From contig CANREB010000002.1 of NCBI GenBank assembly GCA_947629525.1, forward strand, positions 1-64,000: 64,000 nt of DNA. The letters are read 5' to 3'. The position numbers and the translations under genes are program-made. This DNA comes from an uncultured Lachnospiraceae bacterium (GTDB lineage Bacteria > Bacillota > Clostridia > Lachnospirales > Lachnospiraceae). Positions 57,821 to 64,000 of the stretch are shown here, piece by piece. Each line of letters begins with the position of its first letter. Position 1 is the first letter of the stretch. The notes beneath the pieces are model-generated. The model was given only the letters and a program-made list of their open reading frames with translations, made no database searches and was not told the origin of the DNA.

Positions 57821-59524
57821 CTAGCACTGCTCAACAAGCTTCTTCAAAGCTGCAAGTGCCTCATCAGGAAGCTTGTCATAGCCCTCCTTCTTTGTTGCAA
57901 AGTCCTCAACAGCCTTTACACGGTTCTGCATAGCGTTCTTCAATGCAGCCTTGTACTCAGGATTGTTCAGATCAGGAGTGAAGTCAGCCGTCTTGCCTGA
58001 CCAGTCGTACATGATCTCAATATCATCAAAGTTGCCCCACTTCTCGAACTTAGCCTTTCCTTCAACGATAGTCTCAAGGATGCCTAATGTATCAGCGGGC
58101 TTAACCTTTGTACCCATAAAATCGCCTGTGTTGACGATGTAGCAGGCAACATTCTTCTCCTCAACAAGTTTCTTGAACTTCTCATAGTCGTTTACAAGAG
58201 GATATGTTCTGAACGGATTAGCGTAAGGAACAATTCTTAAAGCGTTAAGATCCGTACCTGCCGCAACACGCTCTGCCGTAGAAGTCTTTGTAGCAAGCGT
58301 AGCACCCATAACTGATGCAAGTGCCGAACCCTTTAACTTAACTACAGGCGGAATCGTAGGATCCTTCATTATCCAGAAGATAGCATTAACAGGAGCGTCA
58401 ATCTTGTCTACACGGTTAGGAGACCACAGCTTAGACTTGATAGCACGTCCGTTACCGTTTCTGATATCCTCTGTTACAAGCTGTATCTTGCCGTTCTCGT
58501 CAAGAGTAGCCGAGCAGTTCTGAGCTGACAGGAGGTACTCATTGTCAGGACAGCCTGTAGGATAGTCAGCTGTCTTATCAAAATAAGTAGGCTCAAGTGC
58601 TACAGACGCGCAAGTATCTGTATTGATGATAAACGCATCATCATGAAGTACAGTGATAGGATACTTGCCGCCATGCTTAGCATGTGTAAGCGTAGACTTA
58701 CCTGATCCTGACAGACCGTAAACAGATGCAACAAACTTAGAACCGTCAGGCAGAGTATACTCTTTCTGTCCGCCGTGACATGCCGCATAACCGTTTCTGT
58801 TAGCAAGTGCCCACGCCATTGTCAGAGTACCTTTCTTGTGCTCACCGAAATATCTCATACCAAGAATTGCCGCACAGTTCTGGTTCGTATCGAAATAGCA
58901 GAGAGTAAGCGGATCACTCAGGCAGCTATAGTCAACGTCAGGAGCATCATGAGGAGCCCACTGGGGATCAGAGAAGATATAAATATCCGGCTCTTTTCCA
59001 TCGCCTACAGGCTTTGAATTCTTGTACATCTTTACATACTCATCAGACATATACTGGAAGTTGATCATCCAGTTGTAAAGAATATTCTCCTCTCCTTCGG
59101 GAATAAGGAGATGTGCCTTTACCATAAACTCAGGGTCAAGACCTACGAAGCACTCTGCATGGTACATTGTCTTCCAACGTGTCTCATATACAGCGTCCAT
59201 AACAACCTTGTCAAGCTTGACTTCGTCAACACCGGGCTCGCCTTTGATACGACGTGCTGCCGCATAACGTCCTGTTACAGCACCGTCATTGAACAGAAGA
59301 ACCTTTGCATCCTTCTCAAGTCCAAAAGTCTCGCCATCCTTTACAGGCATATCGGTAACTATCGTTCCCGGAGAATTTTTAGCTAATTCATACGCCTCTT
59401 TCAAGGTGTTTACCTTTACTACGTTATTTCCGTAGAATGCTGCTTCAATAATAGAACGTGTCTTAGAAAATCCTACTTTTCCCGCACCAATCTCAGAAAT
59501 GGGATAATACGCTTTTGTTGACAT
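57821..59524 (-). CDS. pckA: Phosphoenolpyruvate carboxykinase (ATP)
   Basis: Interconverts oxaloacetate + ATP and PEP + CO2 + ADP; in gut anaerobes it often works in the CO2-fixing direction. GLSGSGKSTLTH (P-loop, Lys276) and VLHDDAFI (metal-binding Asp pair) are intact, with MRYFGEHKKGTL upstream and ATKTSTAERVAAGT near residue 410. 567 residues, the longer Clostridial form. Own promoter and terminator, so monocistronic. Codon use is strongly biased, suggesting high expression. Confidence 0.95.
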   Translation of the reverse strand: MSTKAYYPISEIGAGKVGFSKTRSIIEAAFYGNNVVKVNTLKEAYELAKNSPGTIVTDMPVKDGETFGLEKDAKVLLFNDGAVTGRYAAARRIKGEPGVDEVKLDKVVMDAVYETRWKTMYHAECFVGLDPEFMVKAHLLIPEGEENILYNWMINFQYMSDEYVKMYKNSKPVGDGKEPDIYIFSDPQWAPHDAPDVDYSCLSDPLTLCYFDTNQNCAAILGMRYFGEHKKGTLTMAWALANRNGYAACHGGQKEYTLPDGSKFVASVYGLSGSGKSTLTHAKHGGKYPITVLHDDAFIINTDTCASVALEPTYFDKTADYPTGCPDNEYLLSAQNCSATLDENGKIQLVTEDIRNGNGRAIKSKLWSPNRVDKIDAPVNAIFWIMKDPTIPPVVKLKGSALASVMGATLATKTSTAERVAAGTDLNALRIVPYANPFRTYPLVNDYEKFKKLVEEKNVACYIVNTGDFMGTKVKPADTLGILETIVEGKAKFEKWGNFDDIEIMYDWSGKTADFTPDLNNPEYKAALKNAMQNRVKAVEDFATKKEGYDKLPDEALAALKKLVEQC

Positions 59525-59598
59525 ACAAAAACCTCCTTAAATATATTTATTTTATTATTTTATGAGCAGTTTCTGATAATAACCGCACATTTGTTAAT

Positions 59599-59627
59599 AT
59601 TATCTCAAAGTTGCCAATAAAAGTCAA
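59599..59627 (-). promoter_or_regulatory. Promoter of pckA
   Basis: Minus-strand -35 TTGACT (59622-59627), 17 bases, -10 GATAAT (59599-59604). The untranslated leader is about 70 bases. Confidence 0.7.
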
Positions 59628-59647
59628 TAAAATTAGTATAAACTATA

Positions 59648-61444
59648 TCAAAAAACTTCCCTCGTCGCAGTCTTAAGCTGTGAAAGCTCCTCACCTTCAA
59701 AATAAGGCGAAAGTTTTTCAAACACAAGTTTATGATATTCATTCAAAAGTCTTATATCGGACGGTTCCATATATTTAACATCCACCGCGTCAAGATCTAT
59801 AGGAACATAAGTCAGATGCCGAAATCCCATAAACTGACCGTCGCCGTTTTTTACCTCGTTTACGATCTCCAAAATATTTTCTATACGTATGCCATGGCTG
59901 CCTTCAATATATACGCCCGGTTCGTCAGAAACTATCATTCCCTCTTCAAGCGCCGTTTCCGTCATCCCGTTTCTGAAACGCCACCTTATGTTCTGCGGAC
60001 CTTCATGGACATTTAAAATATAGCCTATCCCATGACCTGTACCGCACTTATAGTCAATATAGCATTCCCACAATGGCTGACGTGCCATGATATCGACATT
60101 CCTGCCGGTACAGCCATACAGGAATTTTGCATTGGCAAGACGTAACATTCCGCATACAGTCTTTGTGAAATGCTTTTTCATTTCATCTGTTATCGGACCA
60201 AGCGCAACAGTTCTCGTCACATCAGTCGTAGCGCCCATATACTGACCGCCGGAATCAACAAGATACAATCCCTCCGCCTTGATTTCCGCCTTATCACCCT
60301 CGGTCGCCTCATAGTGCATCATCGCGGCATTAGCTCCGTATGCGCTTATGGTATCAAACGACAATTCTATAAAGCCCTCTATCCTGCTGCGCATCCCGTC
60401 AAGCTTTTTTGCCGCGGTATACTCATCCATATATTCCTTTCCCGCATTATTTTTCATATAGAAAAGGAATTTTGTAAGCGCAACGCTGTCAAGCAGATAA
60501 TATTTCCTTATGTTTTCAAGTTCTGTCGGGTTTTTTACGGCTTTTAAAAGTTCTGTCGGGTTGTCTTTGTCTATTATCTCTGCGCGTTCTTTTACAAGCT
60601 TATATAAAAGATAACTCATATCCGAAGCCGCGCACCATACCCTGCCGTCTATCGCACATTCTTTCAGGAATGATGTTATATCGCCATAATCCCTGCACCC
60701 GACGCCGCATTTTTTCAGAGAAGCCTTTATCTCATCGCTAATAGCCGCTTTTTGGATAAATAAAACGGCATTATCCTCCGAAATAAATGTGTACGCAAGC
60801 GCCACGGGATTGCACTCAACATCGTTTGCGCGTATATTGTAAAGCCACATAATGTCGTCAAGCTTTGATATGAGCAGATGCTTTGCCTTTTCCTGCGTCA
60901 TTTTTTTGCGGACACGTGCAAGCTTTTGCTCCACACTCTCTCCGCAGAGGGCTTCGGGCACCTCCCACACCTTACTTTGAGGTATTGGCGGTCTGCCGCT
61001 CCACAATTCGTCCGCAACATCCCTGTCATATGTAAATTTCACATTACGGTCTTTAAAAATCTCTTCAAGTTCCATGCCGAACTTCGCGTCAACTACTCTT
61101 CCGTCAAATCCGATAGTCTGTCCGTCCCTGACTTTTTCGTCCAAATATTCTTTTATGTCGGGAACGCCCTCCTCGTCCATTCTATACAGCACAATGCCCG
61201 AACCTGCAAGCTCGCGCTCCGCCTGAACAAAATATCTGCCGTCCGTCCAAAGCCCCGCCTCGTCCTCGCTGACGACAAGCGTTCCGTTTGAACCTGTAAA
61301 GCCCGAAAGGAACTCCCTGACCTTAAAATACCCGTCAACATACTCCGAACCGTGAAAATCAGCAGTAGGCACTATATAAAAATCTATCTTCTCACGCTTT
61401 AAAATTTTCTTAAAACTGCTGATCAGCTCTTTAGCCTCACTCAT
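59648..61444 (-). CDS. Xaa-Pro aminopeptidase (M24, aminopeptidase P type)
   Basis: A 598-residue cytoplasmic metalloprotease removing an N-terminal residue before proline. Two creatinase-like N-terminal domains precede the pita-bread catalytic domain. Metal ligands: Asp in YLVDSGGQYMGATTDVTRT (two), His in CGTGHGIGY and LNVHEGP, Glu in SDEPGVYIEG and GIRIENI. Length fits the three-domain APP1 type. ATG after GGGAGG. First gene after pckA promoter region on the far side, near deoC. Confidence 0.93.
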   Translation of the reverse strand: MSEAKELISSFKKILKREKIDFYIVPTADFHGSEYVDGYFKVREFLSGFTGSNGTLVVSEDEAGLWTDGRYFVQAERELAGSGIVLYRMDEEGVPDIKEYLDEKVRDGQTIGFDGRVVDAKFGMELEEIFKDRNVKFTYDRDVADELWSGRPPIPQSKVWEVPEALCGESVEQKLARVRKKMTQEKAKHLLISKLDDIMWLYNIRANDVECNPVALAYTFISEDNAVLFIQKAAISDEIKASLKKCGVGCRDYGDITSFLKECAIDGRVWCAASDMSYLLYKLVKERAEIIDKDNPTELLKAVKNPTELENIRKYYLLDSVALTKFLFYMKNNAGKEYMDEYTAAKKLDGMRSRIEGFIELSFDTISAYGANAAMMHYEATEGDKAEIKAEGLYLVDSGGQYMGATTDVTRTVALGPITDEMKKHFTKTVCGMLRLANAKFLYGCTGRNVDIMARQPLWECYIDYKCGTGHGIGYILNVHEGPQNIRWRFRNGMTETALEEGMIVSDEPGVYIEGSHGIRIENILEIVNEVKNGDGQFMGFRHLTYVPIDLDAVDVKYMEPSDIRLLNEYHKLVFEKLSPYFEGEELSQLKTATREVF

Positions 61445-61461
61445 CTGCGAATTGACCTCCC

Positions 61462-62127
61462 TTAATAGCCTTTAGCCTCTGCTCCCTTAAGCATTCCGAC
61501 TGCCGATGATGTACCGATCCTGTCGCATCCTTCCTCAAGGAACATTATAAGGTCTTCTTTTGTCTTGACACCGCCCGCGGCTTTCATCTTAACATTCGCG
61601 CCGATATGCTGTTTGAAGAGTCTTATGTCCTCAATAGTCGCTCCGCCTGTGCCAAATCCTGTCGATGTCTTGATGTAATCCGCTCCCGCGTTCGTGACAG
61701 CCTTGCACATAGCTGTCTTTTCCTCTTCGGTAAGAAAGCATGTCTCGATTATCACCTTTAAAATGTGACCCTTGCATGCCTTTTTAAGCGTTCTTATCTC
61801 TTCCTCTACCTTATCGTAATCACCGTTTTTAACATCGCTGATATTTACTACCATATCGATTTCATTGCATCCGTCGGCAAGCGCCTGCTCTATCTCCGCA
61901 GCCTTTGCCGCCGTCACGCTGTAGCCGAGTGGAAAACCTACGACTGTACAGATATTTATTCTGTCTCCATATTTGTCATTAACTCTCTTTATGTACGCAG
62001 GTGGTATACAGACCGACGCCGTCTGATACTCCAGTGCCTCATCGCAGAGTTTTTCTATATCCTCCCACTTCGCAAACGGCTTAAGCTGCGTGTGGTCTAT
62101 GTGGCTTAAAATTTCCTTATCTGTCAT
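61462..62127 (-). CDS. deoC: Deoxyribose-phosphate aldolase
   Basis: Cleaves 2-deoxyribose-5-phosphate to glyceraldehyde-3-phosphate and acetaldehyde. 221 residues; HTQLKPFAKWEDIEKLCDEA, VVGFPLGY, NEIDMVVNI, LKVIIETCFLTEEEK and ADYIKTSTGFGTGGAT (Schiff-base Lys about 153) are present, with KAAGGVKTKED following. ATG start. Likely co-transcribed with the aminopeptidase 17 bases downstream. Confidence 0.95.
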   Translation of the reverse strand: MTDKEILSHIDHTQLKPFAKWEDIEKLCDEALEYQTASVCIPPAYIKRVNDKYGDRINICTVVGFPLGYSVTAAKAAEIEQALADGCNEIDMVVNISDVKNGDYDKVEEEIRTLKKACKGHILKVIIETCFLTEEEKTAMCKAVTNAGADYIKTSTGFGTGGATIEDIRLFKQHIGANVKMKAAGGVKTKEDLIMFLEEGCDRIGTSSAVGMLKGAEAKGY

Positions 62128-62183
62128 ATTTACCTCTTTTCCGCGCTTCCCCGTACATAACTTACGGTATGCGCTAAGACTAA

Positions 62184-62531
62184 CTATTCGATTCCTACAA
62201 GATATTTCTTCTGTGCTTTCATAAGAATAACACCGTAAATAATGATAACTACCACTATCAAAAGACTCACAGCGGTATCAAGCAGCGGATATAGCGCAAA
62301 TACACCTATAGCGTCCAATGCTCCGCCCGCAAAAAGGATTATCCCCGTTCCCAGTGTAAATGGAAACGTAAATCTGATAAAACCTTTCGGGTCTTTTGCG
62401 CGGCTTAGCGGAAATCCCTTGCCTACAAGCATTGCAGGTATCTTTTGGCTGATGTTCATCTGCACTGCCCAGTACATCATATACACTCCGCAAGCCATTA
62501 TCAGTATCCTGATTATCATTCCCAAACTCAT
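62184..62531 (-). CDS. Small membrane protein, unknown
   Basis: A 115-residue protein with three predicted transmembrane helices (about 4-24, 53-80, 84-105) and a basic C-terminus. The loop VGKGFPLSRAKDPKGF between helices 1 and 2 is polar and probably cytoplasmic. No family recognised. It lies 15 bases after thrC and ahead of deoC. Confidence 0.65.
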   Translation of the reverse strand: MSLGMIIRILIMACGVYMMYWAVQMNISQKIPAMLVGKGFPLSRAKDPKGFIRFTFPFTLGTGIILFAGGALDAIGVFALYPLLDTAVSLLIVVVIIIYGVILMKAQKKYLVGIE

Positions 62532-62546
62532 TTTACCTGACTCCTC

Positions 62547-64000
62547 TTATATACCCAAGAATTTCATAACTACCGCTTTCATATCTTCCTTGCTGCATAC
62601 TGTATCATGTAAAACGGGCGCTGTCCTGATTTCTTCGATTGCTCTTGGTATCTTAACTTTCGCAAGCTTTGAAAGTTCATCGGCAAGTTCAAAATCTCCC
62701 ATTGAATCGTATTTTTTATCGATAGCGTTCATTACGCTTCTTGTAAATTTAAACGGACTCGCCGTAGACGCAACAACTGTCTTTGTATTATCGTTCGTCG
62801 CCGCCCTGTATTTATTAAGGACTGTTGCCGCCACTGCGGTATGTGTATCTATCACATAGCCTGTTTTCTCATACAGTGCCTTGATAGTCGCCGCCGTCTC
62901 ATCCTCTGTCGCATATCCGCCGTAAAAATCAGTCATATTGGCTCTCATATCGCGTGTTATCTCATATCTTCCTTCTTTTGAGAGTTTCTTCATAAACGCC
63001 GCGTTTTTGTCCGAGTCACAGTCAGCAGACATATAAATAAGTCTTTCAAGGTTGCTTGAAATAAGGATGTCCATTGACGGCGAACTTGTAAGGACAAATT
63101 CCCTGTTCTTATCGTACACTCCGCTTTCAAAGAAGTCATACAAAACTTTATTTTCATTTGACGCGCATATCAGCTTCGCAATGGGAACGCCCATATTTTT
63201 AGCAAAATATGCGGCAAGGATATTTCCGAAATTACCTGTCGGCACAGCGACATTAATCTTCTCGCCCTTTGTTATCTTTCCTTTGCCCAAAAGCTGCGCA
63301 TACGCATACACATAATAAACGACCTGAGGAACAAGTCTTCCGATATTTATTGAATTTGCGGAAGAAAACTGATATCCTGCATCTGCCATGGTCTTTTCAA
63401 GTTCTTTATCGCCAAAAAGCTGCTTAACTCCTGTCTGTGCATCGTCAAAATTGCCTGTAATGCCTACGACAAAAGTATTATCGCCTTTTTGTGTCACCAT
63501 CTGTTTTTCCTGAATAGGGCTTACGCCGTTTTTCGGATAAAACACTATTATCTTTGTCCCTTTGACACCTGCAAATCCCGCAAGCGCCGCCTTGCCTGTA
63601 TCGCCGCTTGTCGCAGTCAGTATTACTATCTCGTTGCTGACGTTATTTTTTCTCGCGGATGTAGTGAGAAGATGCGGCAGAATAGAAAGCGCCATATCCT
63701 TAAACGCAATAGTCGCACCGTGAAAAAGTTCAAGATAATAAGCTCCGTCAGCCTCCACAAGCGGCGCCATGACCTCTGTGTCAAATTTGCTGTCATACGC
63801 TTTATTAATGCAGTCTTTAAGTTCTTCTTCCGTAAAATCAGTCAAAAACAGCCTCATGACCTCATATGCCGTTTCCTGATATGTCATATGCGAAAACTCC
63901 TCAAGGCTTTTCCCAAGGGCAGGTATTGCTTCGGGAACATACAGTCCCCCATCCTGCGCAAGTCCTCTCAAAATAGCCTGCGACGCTTTGACAGGCTCAC
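62547..64000 (-). CDS. thrC: Threonine synthase (5' end outside window)
   Basis: PLP-dependent conversion of O-phosphohomoserine to threonine. The frame continues past the first in-window start-like codon to 64000 (codons for EPVKASQAILRGLAQDGG), so the N-terminus is cut by the window edge. PLP lysine is in FHGATIAFKDMALS; TATSGDTGKAALAGF is the phosphate loop; NSINIGRLVPQVVYY and VPTGNFGNILAAYFAK are typical. This is the longer, plant/yeast-like class with SFDTE-type insert. Confidence 0.93.
   Translation of the reverse strand, partial: EPVKASQAILRGLAQDGGLYVPEAIPALGKSLEEFSHMTYQETAYEVMRLFLTDFTEEELKDCINKAYDSKFDTEVMAPLVEADGAYYLELFHGATIAFKDMALSILPHLLTTSARKNNVSNEIVILTATSGDTGKAALAGFAGVKGTKIIVFYPKNGVSPIQEKQMVTQKGDNTFVVGITGNFDDAQTGVKQLFGDKELEKTMADAGYQFSSANSINIGRLVPQVVYYVYAYAQLLGKGKITKGEKINVAVPTGNFGNILAAYFAKNMGVPIAKLICASNENKVLYDFFESGVYDKNREFVLTSSPSMDILISSNLERLIYMSADCDSDKNAAFMKKLSKEGRYEITRDMRANMTDFYGGYATEDETAATIKALYEKTGYVIDTHTAVAATVLNKYRAATNDNTKTVVASTASPFKFTRSVMNAIDKKYDSMGDFELADELSKLAKVKIPRAIEEIRTAPVLHDTVCSKEDMKAVVMKFLGI

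Noticed and set aside
62547..63971. thrC starting at 63971
   Set aside because: The codon there is TTG inside the conserved SQAILRGLAQDGG stretch; the frame continues to the window edge, so the gene is partial.

Overview
The window looks like a chromosomal core segment from a rod-shaped, Gram-positive member of the Clostridia, most likely family Lachnospiraceae. Signs of this are the block mreBCD, elongation penicillin-binding protein, minCDE, rodA, mgsA in that order, a SepF/YggS pair, a SpoIID-type protein, a Phe T-box leader, prolipoprotein signals without outer-membrane genes, and AGGAGG-type ribosome sites. Nearly everything is read from the minus strand. The exceptions are trkA-trkH and a small toxin-like gene. 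The family call is inference from gene content and order; I could not run any search.

Layout. 1-2670: accessory stretch with two full copies and one fragment of an interspersed, hairpin-forming repeat around a GNAT acetyltransferase and a lipoprotein gene. 2679-9300: cytidylate-kinase-like protein, rluD, lspA, aroB, sepF, yggS, a membrane-fusion-like protein and a small P-loop protein. 9312-19770: cell-wall and division-site block (D,D-carboxypeptidase, mgsA, rodA, minEDC, PBP2, mreDCB, radC). 19878-26795: PLP enzyme, miaA, mutL, mutS. 26991-29794: plus-strand K+ uptake genes trkA-trkH, convergent with miaB and sharing its stop-codon palindrome. 31271-38083: secreted protein, proA, 5-formyl-THF cyclo-ligase, GH43-MFS pair, leuC-leuD. 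38205-38575: a compact locus with the architecture of a type I toxin-antitoxin system. 38609-47568: YbjQ protein, MCP, PilZ protein, then queA-pheT-pheS behind a T-box, and a large lipoprotein. 47619-47950: third repeat copy. 48052-54390: YihY protein, SpoIID-like protein, a 6S-like RNA, and a histidine kinase/response regulator pair. 54596-57635: a visibly more AT-rich insert with a P-loop/TOPRIM-like protein, its DUF4869 partner and an SGNH-type membrane protein. 57821-64000: pckA, aminopeptidase P, deoC, a small membrane protein and thrC, which runs off the right edge.

Most worth a second look. (1) The ~325-bp repeat family: two stem-loops whose loops are conserved while the stems differ between copies with matched changes on both arms, so base pairing itself is being kept. 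(2) The toxin-like locus at 38205-38575: a 9-codon leader overlapping a 42-residue membrane peptide, an 11-bp bidirectional terminator, and a convergent antisense RNA with a near-consensus promoter. (3) The two-gene ATPase/TOPRIM-like plus DUF4869 module. Promoters, terminators and RNAs are called by eye from hexamers, spacing and pairing; functions are family knowledge unless stated.
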